The position numbers and the translations under genes were made by a program. The notes under the pieces were generated by a model. It saw only the letters and a list, made by a program, of their open reading frames with translations, ran no database searches and had not been told where the DNA came from. A DNA stretch of 64,000 bases from positions 186,001 to 250,000 of the forward strand of contig NZ_JAIUKZ010000011.1 of NCBI RefSeq assembly GCF_020165985.1, read 5' to 3'. Shown one piece after another: positions 42,272 to 51,749 of this stretch. The stretch comes from Bacillus sp. RAR_GA_16. GTDB taxonomy: Bacteria > Bacillota > Bacilli > Bacillales > Guptibacillaceae. Each line of letters begins with the position of its first letter. Position 1 is the first letter of the stretch.

Positions 42272-43450
42272 TTACAGCGCTTCTGAAAGCTGGTTGATTT
42301 CTCTTGCTCCTGCACCTATTTCCACAATGTAAAATTCAGCTGTTAAACCCGTTTTCTCTTTATAGGTTTTTTCAACATTTGTTTGGAACGAGTCCAGAAA
42401 TTGATTTTCTACAATGCTAATTGTACAGCCACCAAATCCTGCTCCTGTCATACGCGAGCCGATGACCCCTTCTTCAGCCCACGCCGCTTCTACTAAAGCA
42501 TCAAGCTCAAGACCAGTTACCTCATAATCATCTCTTAAGGAAACGTGTGACTCATTCATTAGCTGTCCGAATGCGTCAATCTCACCAGCTTTCAATCGTT
42601 TCGCTGCTTCAATCGTACGAACGTTTTCATAAACCGCATGCTTCGCTCGTCTTTGATCAATTGAATTTGTGATGTACTGCTTATTCGCTTCAAACGTCTC
42701 AATCGTAAGATCACCAAGTGATTCAATCTGAAGGTGCTCTTGAAGTTGACTCAGTGCACGCTCACATTCAGAACGACGTTCATTGTATTTTGAATCTGCT
42801 AGTCCTCTTCGTTTGTTTGTATTCGCGATCACAAGCGAAGCATTCTCGAGAACAACGGGACTATAGCTATAATCAAGCGTGTTGCAATCAAGAAGAACGG
42901 CTGCTTCTTCTTTGCCCATTCCAATCGCAAATTGATCCATAATTCCGCAGTTTACGCCAACAAACTCATTTTCCGCACGCTGACTCATTTTCACCATGTC
43001 AACCATCTCAAGGTGAAGGTCATTTAATTCATTTAATAAAACGGCAGTCGCTAACTCGATCGATGCCGAAGAAGATAATCCGGCTCCATTTGGAATATTG
43101 CCATAGTAAAGCACATCAAAGCCGCTTACATCATACCCTGATTGCTTTACAATCGATACGACGCCTTTTGGGTAGTTTGCCCAGTCATGCTCCACATCGT
43201 AAACGAGCTGATCCGAATTAACCGTCATAACGCCTTTCTCTTCAAAGTTCATGGAATAAAAACGAACCAGGGAGTCCTCTCGTTTTCTCGCGACCGCATA
43301 GGTCCCAATGCTAAGTGAGCACGGAAATACGTGTCCCCCATTATAATCCGTATGTTCGCCAATTAAATTGACACGCCCTGGCGAGAAGAAGCTTCTAATC
43401 TCGCCACCTTCTCCATACACCTTACGAAAATGTGCATTTAGCGATTTCAT
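42272..43450 (-). CDS. galK: Galactokinase
   Basis: A 392-aa GHMP kinase phosphorylating galactose at C1. Signature segments are GRVNLIGEHTDYNGG near residue 26, the ATP motif GAGLSSSASIELA near 118 and GAGFGGCTISIV near the end. ATG at 43450 is placed after GGGTG; the GTG at 43459 overlaps that site. It begins 19 bp after the LacI gene, so it is in the operon. Confidence 0.96.
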   Translation of the reverse strand: MKSLNAHFRKVYGEGGEIRSFFSPGRVNLIGEHTDYNGGHVFPCSLSIGTYAVARKREDSLVRFYSMNFEEKGVMTVNSDQLVYDVEHDWANYPKGVVSIVKQSGYDVSGFDVLYYGNIPNGAGLSSSASIELATAVLLNELNDLHLEMVDMVKMSQRAENEFVGVNCGIMDQFAIGMGKEEAAVLLDCNTLDYSYSPVVLENASLVIANTNKRRGLADSKYNERRSECERALSQLQEHLQIESLGDLTIETFEANKQYITNSIDQRRAKHAVYENVRTIEAAKRLKAGEIDAFGQLMNESHVSLRDDYEVTGLELDALVEAAWAEEGVIGSRMTGAGFGGCTISIVENQFLDSFQTNVEKTYKEKTGLTAEFYIVEIGAGAREINQLSEAL

Positions 43451-43469
43451 TTTTTTCACCCGGCCTTGT

Positions 43470-44459
43470 TTATTTACTGCTTTTTCGCAGCTTCAATTTT
43501 GTCGACATCGTTACTTTTTTAGCTACTTTTCTTCTAAGAAGGCGCTCCATTAAGAGTCCCACGGCCGTTTCACCCATCAGTTCGGTGTACACTTTAACCG
43601 TACTTAAAGCAGGATAGACATATTTTGAGACACTAATATCATTTACACCGATTAAGCTAACGCGATCTGGAACAGCGATCCCATTTTCATGCAGAGCTCG
43701 AAGGCAGCCAATGGCCATCGTGTCATTCCCAACAAAGAATGCCGTTGGAAGCTCTTCACCAAGCTCGTCAATGGCACGCTTCATAAGGGAATAGCCATCA
43801 TCCACCGTGAATGAGCCCGTATAAATGTAAGCTTCATGATCTTGTTCGCGCTTTGTCAGATAGCGTTTGAATGTAAGCTCTCGTTCATCGACAATTTCAG
43901 CGCTTGCGTCACGAAACGCTTCTCTTCCGCCAATATAGCCAATTCGCTCATGACCTCTACTTGTAAAATAATCGAGTACTTTTTTTGTCGCCTTTTCAAA
44001 ATCGACGACTACCGCATCGTACTTCTCGTTATCTGGATCATAGTCAACGAAAACGATATTTGGCGTTACTTTATTTAAGGAAGCGATTTCTTGACTACTA
44101 AATTTCCCAACCGCAATCATACCCTGAATGTTTTCTTTCTCTAATTCATCATAGTTATCTTTAAAAATCTTTACGAGTTCAAGCCGCTCTTCCTGGCAGC
44201 GCTGCTCAACTCCGAGTCGAATCGACATATAATAGAGGTCGTTCAACTCTTCCTTTTCCGTATACCAGTGGATAATGGCTATTTTCGGTGTAAGCGACTT
44301 CTTTCCTCGCTTCTTACTGTAAGAAAGCTCTTCTGCCACTTCAAAAATTCGCTTTTTCGTATCATCCGAGACTGATAACGTTTCATCATAATTGAGGACG
44401 CGTGAAACGGTCGATGTGGAACATTTCACTTTCTGTGCGATGTCCTTAATCGTTGCCAT
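43470..44459 (-). CDS. LacI family regulator of the galactoside operon
   Basis: A 329-aa repressor. The helix-turn-helix (TIKDIAQKVKCSTSTVSRVLN) is at the N-terminus, then the hinge and a periplasmic-binding-like effector domain. It is related to GalR/MsmR/GanR-type regulators by eye. Encoded within the operon, it probably binds the palindromes AGTAAA-N2-TTTACT found at the -35 regions of both binding-protein genes. The effector may be galactose or a galactoside. ATG at 44459 is eight bases after AAAGGA; the ATGs at 44465 and 44468 lie on or next to that site. Confidence 0.88.
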   Translation of the reverse strand: MATIKDIAQKVKCSTSTVSRVLNYDETLSVSDDTKKRIFEVAEELSYSKKRGKKSLTPKIAIIHWYTEKEELNDLYYMSIRLGVEQRCQEERLELVKIFKDNYDELEKENIQGMIAVGKFSSQEIASLNKVTPNIVFVDYDPDNEKYDAVVVDFEKATKKVLDYFTSRGHERIGYIGGREAFRDASAEIVDERELTFKRYLTKREQDHEAYIYTGSFTVDDGYSLMKRAIDELGEELPTAFFVGNDTMAIGCLRALHENGIAVPDRVSLIGVNDISVSKYVYPALSTVKVYTELMGETAVGLLMERLLRRKVAKKVTMSTKLKLRKSSK

Positions 44460-44474
44460 GGCCATCATCCTTTT

Positions 44475-46673
44475 TTAGTCTGCTTTTAAGTAAAACACTT
44501 TCGATTGAAAGTCACCACCGCGCTCCGCTTGTTCGCCATTCGCTCCGTTAAATTCAATTGGAAGCGGAAGTCCGTGCTGCATCAGTTCATCTCCGAAATA
44601 CGTCTCTCCGTCAACGTGGTAGCCGCAATCTGAAGCTAATCCTCTTAATTTCACAAACTGATTGGTGCGTGGATTCGGTGTGCTTGACGCTTTATACCAA
44701 CCTACCAGCGCTTCTTTTTGATCCGCTGACACGATCATCCACGCCGTTTCATTACCTTCAAACGGACTTTGCAGCCGGATAAACTCTCCCTCACGAACGA
44801 GGTGACGCAGCGACTGATAGCGTTTAATTTGGTCTTTTACAATTTCTTTCTCTTCCATTGAAAGGCTAGAAGGATCTAGCTCATACCCAAACGTACCAAA
44901 GTACGCCACATCCGCTCGCATGGAAAGAGGTGTTTCTCGAAGCGTTTGGTGGTTCGGAACAGCTGACACATGAGACCCCATACTATAAATCGGATAAGCC
45001 ATGGATGTGCCGTACTGAATTTTCAACCGCTCAACTGCATCTGTATCATCACTTGCCCAGGCCTGTGGTGCATAGTACAGGAGAGCAGGATCAAAACGCC
45101 CACCGCCACCAGCACACGATTCAAACAATACATTTGGAAACTCTGATGTTAAGCGTTCATAAAGATCATAGACACCTAGGATGTAGCGATGGAAAAACTC
45201 ACCCTGGTGTTCTAAACCTGCAGAGTAGGCCTCCGTAATGTTTCGATTCATATCCCACTTAATATAATCCAGGTTCGTCGCCTCAATGATCGCCTTCATT
45301 CGGTCAAAAATGTAGTCAACCACTTCCGCTCGCGTATAATCAAGCACCCGCTGATTCCGCCCTAGCGTAAAGTGTTCACCAGGAATGCCTACTGCCCATT
45401 CCGGGTGCTCTCTATACAGCTCACTATCAGGACTAATCATTTCTGGCTCAAACCACAAACCAAATTGAAGTCCGGTGCTCTTTACTTTTTCAGCAAGCGA
45501 CGCGATGCCTTCGGGAAGCTTTTCTAAGTCAACCGTCCAGTCCCCAAGCGAAGAACGGTCATTATTCCGTTTTCCAAACCACCCATCATCGAGAACGAAC
45601 AGTTCAACACCTAGCTCTTTCGCTTCTTTCGCAAAATGAAGCAGCTTTTCTTCATTAAAGTCAAAATAGGTCGCTTCCCAGTTATTTATCAAGACAGGAC
45701 GTTCCTTGTTCTTCCACTGCTCGCGAATCAGCTGATCACGATAAAGGCGATGGAATGTTTGACTCATCCCGTTCATGCCTTGCTCGGAATAAACCATAAT
45801 CGCTTCAGGTGTTTGGAATGTTTCGCCCGGAGGAAGATGCCATTGAAAACCTAATGGATGAATCCCAAGTTGCACGCGCGTTACATCATAATGATCGACT
45901 TCTGCTTGCGCGAGAAAATTCCCGCTGTAGACGAACTGAAAACCAAGCACTTCTCCCGTATGCTCAGTCGCATCTGGCGTTTTTAAAGCAAGAAACGGGT
46001 TATGGTGGTGAGAACTTGCTCCTCGTATGCTCGAAATTGACTGGATGCCTTGCTCTAACTTTCTCGTCTTTACATGACGTTCGCGTGCCCACGTACCTGA
46101 GAGGTGCACCATTTCCATATCAGCATGAGGCAAATCAACAGACAGCGACATCATTCGATCAATGGAAATTTCAACATCCGTTTTGTTGATCAGGCGAGCG
46201 TTACGAGCCATCACCGCTTCATTTTCAAAAATCGTATAGCTAAGTTCGAGCTCTACCTGCTGATACGAATCTTCCAACACAACGAGAAGCGTCTCTGCTT
46301 CCTCTTCACTCGCGTAAGTTGCTGGCAAGTCTTTTAAACGAGGCTTTCCTTTCACCACTTCATGTGATTTATACACAAAGTTCGCAATCGGCTTCTGGCC
46401 CGATATCATAAAAGCAGGTTCTCTAAAATCCCCTTTTCCATTGGCGGGATACTCCTGTTGAAGCGTTTCAAGCGAAAAAGCTGCGTCGTCCTCATACGTA
46501 TGACAGCTAGCCGGTGTTGGGTTGTTCGTTCTCTGAAAATGACGATAATCACGTGCTCGAAGCGCTTTTCCGAAATACAAATGACCTAACTGGCCATTTT
46601 TTAAAACGTGAAAGATATAGCTGATTTTTCCATTTGTCAGATGAAACTGCTGTTGATTAACGAGAATGCTCAT
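44475..46673 (-). CDS. GH36 alpha-galactosidase
   Basis: A 732-aa GH36 enzyme (AgaN/RafA type) releasing alpha-galactose from melibiose, raffinose or galactomannan fragments in the cytosol. The barrel contains FVLDDGWFG, the nucleophile in YIKWDMNR, the ESCAGGGGRFDP motif and the acid/base in WASDDTDA. The large N-terminal beta domain is present, so it is full length. ATG at 46673 is eight bases after AAGGA. It is adjacent to GH35 (10 bp) and the LacI gene. Confidence 0.94.
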   Translation of the reverse strand: MSILVNQQQFHLTNGKISYIFHVLKNGQLGHLYFGKALRARDYRHFQRTNNPTPASCHTYEDDAAFSLETLQQEYPANGKGDFREPAFMISGQKPIANFVYKSHEVVKGKPRLKDLPATYASEEEAETLLVVLEDSYQQVELELSYTIFENEAVMARNARLINKTDVEISIDRMMSLSVDLPHADMEMVHLSGTWARERHVKTRKLEQGIQSISSIRGASSHHHNPFLALKTPDATEHTGEVLGFQFVYSGNFLAQAEVDHYDVTRVQLGIHPLGFQWHLPPGETFQTPEAIMVYSEQGMNGMSQTFHRLYRDQLIREQWKNKERPVLINNWEATYFDFNEEKLLHFAKEAKELGVELFVLDDGWFGKRNNDRSSLGDWTVDLEKLPEGIASLAEKVKSTGLQFGLWFEPEMISPDSELYREHPEWAVGIPGEHFTLGRNQRVLDYTRAEVVDYIFDRMKAIIEATNLDYIKWDMNRNITEAYSAGLEHQGEFFHRYILGVYDLYERLTSEFPNVLFESCAGGGGRFDPALLYYAPQAWASDDTDAVERLKIQYGTSMAYPIYSMGSHVSAVPNHQTLRETPLSMRADVAYFGTFGYELDPSSLSMEEKEIVKDQIKRYQSLRHLVREGEFIRLQSPFEGNETAWMIVSADQKEALVGWYKASSTPNPRTNQFVKLRGLASDCGYHVDGETYFGDELMQHGLPLPIEFNGANGEQAERGGDFQSKVFYLKAD

Positions 46674-46689
46674 TGCCATCGATCCTTTT

Positions 46690-48408
46690 TTATCCGAGTT
46701 TAGGTTCGTTCATTAATGTGATGCTACTTGCCGTGTGTCCCTCTAATTCGAGAACAACGATTTCATTTTCACCTTCGTTCAACAGTGGTCCCGGTAAGTA
46801 GAGGCGCTGCTGCGGACCCATCGTTTGCCAGTAGCGACCAAGGTTAAATCCGTTAATATACACATTCCCTTTTGTAAATCCTTCCAAATCCACAAAGGTA
46901 TCATAGCATTGATCGATTGTGAATGTGCCCTTAAGATACTTAGGATAACGCTCTCCATCTGTATACGTCTTTGGAAGCCGATCTCCTTCAATCTTAGTCA
47001 TCTCCCAGTCAAACCAATATTGATTGTTTAACCAGAGGTTCTGGACAATTCCTTTTTGATCCGAAAGATGCTTGCCATAATTCACTCGGCCAAGGTTTTC
47101 AACAATAATTTCAAACGTATTTTCCTCTTCTGGGAACGGAATCAATACCGACTTTGTCTCATCGTTTACAGAAACCGTTGCTTCAAGTTTTCCATTTACA
47201 TAAATGAACGCTCTGTCACGAATGGGTGTAGTATCAAGCTCTAATGTCCCTGTTTCATTAATAGTTGTTCGATAAAGCGTATACCCAAAGTTCTGGTCAA
47301 GCTTTTCCATACTAAGTGGCGTCACATATTCTACTCTTGTTCCTACATCTTGAAGAACGTCGAATAGGCTGATACTCTCCGTTAGTTGCACGTCACCATA
47401 GCTTTTCGTCTCAACTTTCGAAACATCTTCAACTGAAACGTCCGTTACACCTTTCAGCACTTCCGCCATGGCGAGGTATTTGTCTGTGACATCTCCCCAC
47501 TCTGTTAAAAGCGAATCATAGTCATAGCTCGTAATCGTTGGGGCGTATTTCTCATAATGATTGGCGCCATTATAGAAACCAAAGTTCGTTCCTCCGTGGA
47601 ACATATAGAAATTAACCGATGCTCCCATATCCATCAGTTTCCGGAAAACCTCAGCGGCTTCCTTCGCATCACGTGTATGATGTTCGCCGCTCCAATGGTC
47701 AAACCAGCCGATCCAGAATTCCGCCACCATTTTAGGTGAATCAGGTTTCATCGCTTCAAGAGCTGCAAACGCTTCTTCTGGTCTTGACCCGAAATTGAGC
47801 GTCGTCACGACATTCTCCATTGAACCTTGCTTAATAAAATCTGGTCCGTCTGACGTGAAGTAAAACGTATCTATGCCATGTTTCTCATATTGCGCTTTAT
47901 GGAACGCAAGATAGTTTTGATCATTCCCGTAAGCGCCATACTCATTTTCAATCTGGAACGCAATGACCGGCCCACCATTCTTTTGTAAAAATGGCTTCAG
48001 TCGCGGGAGGAGCTCATTGAAATAATCTTCTACGTGGTTTAGAAAAGCAGGATGACTACAGCGAAGTGCCATATCATCCTGTTTTAATAACCATGAAGGG
48101 AGGCCCCCCATTTCCCACTCGGCGCAAATATAAGGAGACGGCCTTAGAATCACATAAAGCCCCACTTCCTGTGCTTCAGTTATAAACCGCTCCACGTCAG
48201 CCATTCCTTCAAATTGAAACTGACCTTTCTTCGGTTCATGAAAGTTCCACGGGATATACGTTTCGACTGTATTCAATCCGAGAGCCTTCAGCTTTAGAAG
48301 ACGATCTCTCCAGTACTCAGGGACAACTCTGAAGTAATGGAGACCTCCTGAAAGAATTTGAAAAGGTTCGTTGTTTAAATAAAATTGGTTCTTTCTCGCT
48401 TCCAGCAT
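46690..48408 (-). CDS. GH35 beta-galactosidase
   Basis: A 572-aa family 35 enzyme. Barrel features include GGLHYFRVVPEYWRDRL at residue 21, the acid/base in FQIENEYGAYG near 152 and the nucleophile in MVAEFWIGWFDHWG-like text near 230. Two beta-sandwich domains follow. No signal peptide. GH35 enzymes in bacilli prefer beta-1,3 or beta-1,4 galactosides; the exact linkage is not clear. ATG at 48408 follows GGAGGAG, and the gene follows the MalG-like permease by 12 bp. Confidence 0.94.
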   Translation of the reverse strand: MLEARKNQFYLNNEPFQILSGGLHYFRVVPEYWRDRLLKLKALGLNTVETYIPWNFHEPKKGQFQFEGMADVERFITEAQEVGLYVILRPSPYICAEWEMGGLPSWLLKQDDMALRCSHPAFLNHVEDYFNELLPRLKPFLQKNGGPVIAFQIENEYGAYGNDQNYLAFHKAQYEKHGIDTFYFTSDGPDFIKQGSMENVVTTLNFGSRPEEAFAALEAMKPDSPKMVAEFWIGWFDHWSGEHHTRDAKEAAEVFRKLMDMGASVNFYMFHGGTNFGFYNGANHYEKYAPTITSYDYDSLLTEWGDVTDKYLAMAEVLKGVTDVSVEDVSKVETKSYGDVQLTESISLFDVLQDVGTRVEYVTPLSMEKLDQNFGYTLYRTTINETGTLELDTTPIRDRAFIYVNGKLEATVSVNDETKSVLIPFPEEENTFEIIVENLGRVNYGKHLSDQKGIVQNLWLNNQYWFDWEMTKIEGDRLPKTYTDGERYPKYLKGTFTIDQCYDTFVDLEGFTKGNVYINGFNLGRYWQTMGPQQRLYLPGPLLNEGENEIVVLELEGHTASSITLMNEPKLG

Positions 48409-48420
48409 AACAGTCTCCTC

Positions 48421-49320
48421 CTACTTCAAGGCGCTTCCGAGCATACCTGAAATAAATTGTTTTTGCAGTGTTAAGAAGAATGCAATGATCGGAACAGTTG
48501 CTAGTGTAACGCCCATCATCACTTGACCGTAGTCGATATAAGAGAGTCCCATTAAGCTAGAAAGCGCAACAGGGAATGTGTACATGTCGTTCGTGTTCAA
48601 CACAACGAGCGGCCACATAAAGTTGTTCCACTGCGTCATGAATAGGAAGATCGATGCAGCTGCTAGAGCTGGACGCATCGATGGGATCACGATTGAGATA
48701 AAGATACGTGTTTCACTCGCACCATCAAGACGCGCTGACTCCATCAATTCTGTTGGGAACGCCAGGAAGTTCTGTCTTAACAAGAAAATCGCAAATGGGA
48801 AACAAAGTTGCGGTGCAATAACCGCGAAGTACGTGTTTAATAGATTAAAGTCAGACATCATTTGGAACAACGGAATCAATGTTGCCTGGTAAGGAATCAT
48901 CATGGACAGCAAGAAAGCGGTAAAGATGAATTTCTTCCCTTTAAAATTGTATTTTGCTAAAACGTAGGCTGCGCTCGCACAAACGGCAAGAGCAATCACT
49001 ACATAAAGTCCTGAGACGAAGAGTGAGTTAAACAGAACTCTGAAAATACCAATTGACTCATTTAAATTGGTTAAGTTCGTCATAAACTGATCGCCAGGTA
49101 AAAGCGTTGGCGGGTTCGTGAACATTTTACTAGAATCGTTCGTTGCCCCGATAAACATCCAATAGAACGGGAAGATCGAAACAACAAGAAAAATACCGAG
49201 AACCGTATACATCCAAACAGCTTTTAGTTTATTCTTCTTTTTCTTCGGTTTCTTTTGTTGCCTTTCAGCAAGGGTGAGTTTATTTGTCGACTGTTCAATT
49301 ACCTCTAAATTCTTAGCCAT
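48421..49320 (-). CDS. Galactoside ABC transporter permease, MalG-like
   Basis: A 299-aa permease. A basic lysine-rich N-terminus (QQKKPKKKKNKLKAVW) is followed by six membrane helices. The EAA loop reads ESARLDGASETRIFISIVIPSM near residue 190. It overlaps the MalF-like gene by one base (stop and start share A), so translation is coupled. It imports the oligosaccharides bound by the two lipoproteins upstream. Confidence 0.94.
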   Translation of the reverse strand: MAKNLEVIEQSTNKLTLAERQQKKPKKKKNKLKAVWMYTVLGIFLVVSIFPFYWMFIGATNDSSKMFTNPPTLLPGDQFMTNLTNLNESIGIFRVLFNSLFVSGLYVVIALAVCASAAYVLAKYNFKGKKFIFTAFLLSMMIPYQATLIPLFQMMSDFNLLNTYFAVIAPQLCFPFAIFLLRQNFLAFPTELMESARLDGASETRIFISIVIPSMRPALAAASIFLFMTQWNNFMWPLVVLNTNDMYTFPVALSSLMGLSYIDYGQVMMGVTLATVPIIAFFLTLQKQFISGMLGSALK

Positions 49321-50171
49321 TAATCATCACCTGCTATCTTGAATTGGATAATGGAGAGAATACCTACCATGACAACAACCGCGTAAGCAATAGCGGATGC
49401 GTAGCCAAAGTCAAAGTACTCAAATCCACTTTGATAAATATAAAGTCCAAGTGTCATCGTGGAATCTGCCGGTCCACCGCCCGTTAAGTTGAACGGCTCA
49501 TCGAACAATTGAAGCGTTCCGATTGTGGATAGGATACCTGCAAAAAGGATAACTGGTTTTAGTTGTGGCACGGTAATGTAGAAAAATTGCTTAAACTTGT
49601 TGGCGCCATCAAGAGAAGCGGCCTCATATAAATCTTCTGGAATGTTTTGAAGGGCAGCAAGGAAAATAACCATGTTATACCCTGTCCATCTCCACGTCAT
49701 GGCGATAATGATGGAAGCCTTCGCCCAAAACGGATCGGATAGCCACGGAATGGCGGTTATACCAATGTAGCTTAATGCCGTGTTAATAATTCCCTCTTCT
49801 TGAAGCATGATTGAGAACAAAATCGAATACGCTACAAGCGATGTTACTGCAGGAAGGAAAAAGGATACTCGGAAAAACCCTTTTAGCTTTAACAGCTGGT
49901 TGTTCAATACATTGGCTAGTACCATTGCAAGAATGATCATAACTGGGACTTGAACAACAAAGATAATGAATGTGTTCTGCATCGCCGTCCAGAAAATATC
50001 ATCGTTCCAGAGACGCGTGTAGTTTTTTAATCCTGCAAAAACGTACTCTCCACCCACTCTTTCCTGAAAACTAAGAACAAAGGAAGCGATAATCGGATAG
50101 ACGGTAAATGCCAGGAAAAGCAAAATGGCCGGAGCTGCGAATAAATATGGAAAACGTTTCGCTCGATTCAT
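49320..50171 (-). CDS. Galactoside ABC transporter permease, MalF-like
   Basis: A 283-aa permease with six membrane helices and the EAA loop EAASLDGANKFKQFFYITVPQL near residue 185. The N-terminal segment FPYLFAAPAILLFLAFTVYPI is a typical MalF opening. It starts 61 bp after the binding-protein gene. As elsewhere in the window no ATPase gene accompanies it, so a shared MsmX-like ATPase is expected. Confidence 0.94.
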   Translation of the reverse strand: MNRAKRFPYLFAAPAILLFLAFTVYPIIASFVLSFQERVGGEYVFAGLKNYTRLWNDDIFWTAMQNTFIIFVVQVPVMIILAMVLANVLNNQLLKLKGFFRVSFFLPAVTSLVAYSILFSIMLQEEGIINTALSYIGITAIPWLSDPFWAKASIIIAMTWRWTGYNMVIFLAALQNIPEDLYEAASLDGANKFKQFFYITVPQLKPVILFAGILSTIGTLQLFDEPFNLTGGGPADSTMTLGLYIYQSGFEYFDFGYASAIAYAVVVMVGILSIIQFKIAGDD

Positions 50172-50232
50172 GAATATCCCACCTTAGCATGACAGGGGTT
50201 GAAGTGAATCAACCCCTGATAATTTCTGAAGC

Positions 50233-51513
50233 TTATTGAATGCGGTTTTTCAGACGATCTTCTGAAGCTTTAAGTGCTTCTTCAATTCCTTTGCCATTTG
50301 CGATTTCAGACTGTGCTTTTACAGCTTCATCTTTAGCGACAGCATAGTCACCTGTGTAGTTAACTGCAGGAATGCTATCCATTTCGTCAGCTAGTAGACT
50401 CCAAATCGGCTGATTGTTAAAGAACTCAACTTCTTTTGTAAATGCTTCGTTATCATAGATTGTGTTCAATGAAGGGAACAGGCCGCCTTCCATTGCTGAT
50501 AATTGAACGTCTTTATTCGTAGAGAAGAATTCCATAAAGTCATAAGCAAGATCAGCATTGTTACTTGCACTCGGGATCATGTAATTACTTCCTCCAAGGT
50601 TAGAAGCGCGGTTTCCACCTTCTTCAAATGCTGGAAGCTCAATTAGTCCCCATTTACCTGAAGTATCTTTGCCCTGTTGTGTAATGGATCCGTATAACCA
50701 TGCACCGGATGGAGCTGTTGCCACATCGCCGCTTGTCATTGCACTGATCCATGCGTCCCAACCTACTGTTTCTTTGACAAGACCTTCTTCATTTAGCGTC
50801 TGTTGGACTTTCATTGCTTTCTTTGATTCTTCTGAAGTAAGAGCTACGTTCTTTTCATCATCAAAGTAGAAGGTTCCTTGCTGATTCAACATCATGCGGT
50901 AAAGACCGTCATCACCGTTTAGATCCAAACCAATCATCGCTTTATCTGTTTTTTCTTTAATCGTTTTACCAGCTTCGATGTAGTCATCCCACGTTTTGAT
51001 ATCTTCTGCCTTTACGCCAGCTTCTTCAAAAATATCGGTGCGATAGAAAACACCAGTTGGTCCACCATCAAACGGGAAACCGTACATGGCACCATCTTTT
51101 GAAACAAGTTCTGTCTTATAAGAAGGGAAGCTGTCTTTCATTTCATCAAAGCCTTTATCGGAAACGTTTACAAAAGCGTCCGGAAAAGCACTCATATACC
51201 CTTGAACGCGATCATCTTCAACAAGAACGATATCTGGTAAACCTTTACCTCCTGCTTGAAGACCCGTTGTCAATTTCGAGTAAACATCATCCGTACCCAT
51301 TTCAACAACTTCAAGTTCAAAATCCGGATTTTCTTCTTTAAATTTCTCGGCTGCTTTTTCAAGTACCGGTACATTAATATTCCAGGCCCAGGCTGTTACT
51401 TTGTTGCTATCACCTGATCCTTCACTATCACTTCCACCATTCCCGCACGCTGCCAGGAACAGACTTAACACAAGCATCATACTTATACTAACTAGACCCG
51501 TTACCTTCTTCAT
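50233..51513 (-). CDS. Galactoside-binding lipoprotein, second copy
   Basis: A 426-aa family 1 solute-binding protein with a signal peptide ending in LAAC (Cys23). The mature N-terminus VTAWAWNINVPVLEKAAEKFKEENPDFELEVVE is nearly the same as in the gene at 51750. The two proteins are close paralogues throughout, so this is a tandem duplication. This copy is adjacent to the permeases. It has its own promoter, operator and cre-like site. ATG at 51513 follows GGAGGGG. Confidence 0.94.
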   Translation of the reverse strand: MKKVTGLVSISMMLVLSLFLAACGNGGSDSEGSGDSNKVTAWAWNINVPVLEKAAEKFKEENPDFELEVVEMGTDDVYSKLTTGLQAGGKGLPDIVLVEDDRVQGYMSAFPDAFVNVSDKGFDEMKDSFPSYKTELVSKDGAMYGFPFDGGPTGVFYRTDIFEEAGVKAEDIKTWDDYIEAGKTIKEKTDKAMIGLDLNGDDGLYRMMLNQQGTFYFDDEKNVALTSEESKKAMKVQQTLNEEGLVKETVGWDAWISAMTSGDVATAPSGAWLYGSITQQGKDTSGKWGLIELPAFEEGGNRASNLGGSNYMIPSASNNADLAYDFMEFFSTNKDVQLSAMEGGLFPSLNTIYDNEAFTKEVEFFNNQPIWSLLADEMDSIPAVNYTGDYAVAKDEAVKAQSEIANGKGIEEALKASEDRLKNRIQ

Positions 51514-51558
51514 CAACTACCCCTCCAATTCATTACTGAAAACTTTCAAAATTCACAA

Positions 51559-51572
51559 TGAAAGCGTCTACA
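51559..51572. promoter_or_regulatory. Candidate cre site before the second binding-protein gene
   Basis: TGAAAGCGTCTACA, preceded by A, fits the cre consensus with one mismatch (C at the W position). It lies just downstream of the -10 box, where CcpA would act as a roadblock, and at nearly the same relative place as the site at 53077. Confidence 0.45.
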
Positions 51573-51578
51573 CTTATT

Positions 51579-51607
51579 AGAATAGTGGAATAGGTAAACA
51601 GAGTCAA
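51579..51607 (-). promoter_or_regulatory. Sigma-A promoter of the second binding-protein gene
   Basis: On the minus strand TTGACT (51602-51607) and TATTCT (51579-51584) are 17 bp apart. The paralogous gene at 51750 has TTGACT and TAATCT with the same spacing. Confidence 0.65.
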
Positions 51608-51643
51608 GTAAATGTTTACTAAAAGTTTACTAGTTTGTTTACT
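51607..51643. promoter_or_regulatory. Palindromic operator plus two extra half-sites (LacI-type)
   Basis: A perfect 14-bp palindrome AGTAAATGTTTACT lies at 51607-51620 and touches the -35 box. Two further GTTTACT half-sites start at 51625 and 51637, so three copies are spaced by 11 and 12 bp, about one helical turn. The likely binder is the LacI family protein encoded in this operon. Confidence 0.6.
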
Positions 51644-51670
51644 TACCAATTAATGGGTCAATCTACAAGA

Positions 51671-51742
51671 AGAAAGTGTCCATCGCTGACGGACACTTTC
51701 TCGCTTTTGTCTTTATGAGGGGTCAGGTTCGAACCTGACCCC
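51671..51742 (+). repeat. Composite palindromic repeat, copy 6
   Basis: GAAAGTGTCC-N9-complement (51671-51701) is followed by CGCTTTTGTCTTT and a perfect 24-bp palindrome at 51719-51742. GGAC to GGGGTC is 28 bp. It lies between the tandem binding-protein genes, directly after the stop of the first, so it may limit read-through. Confidence 0.9.
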
Positions 51743-51749
51743 CGCACCA

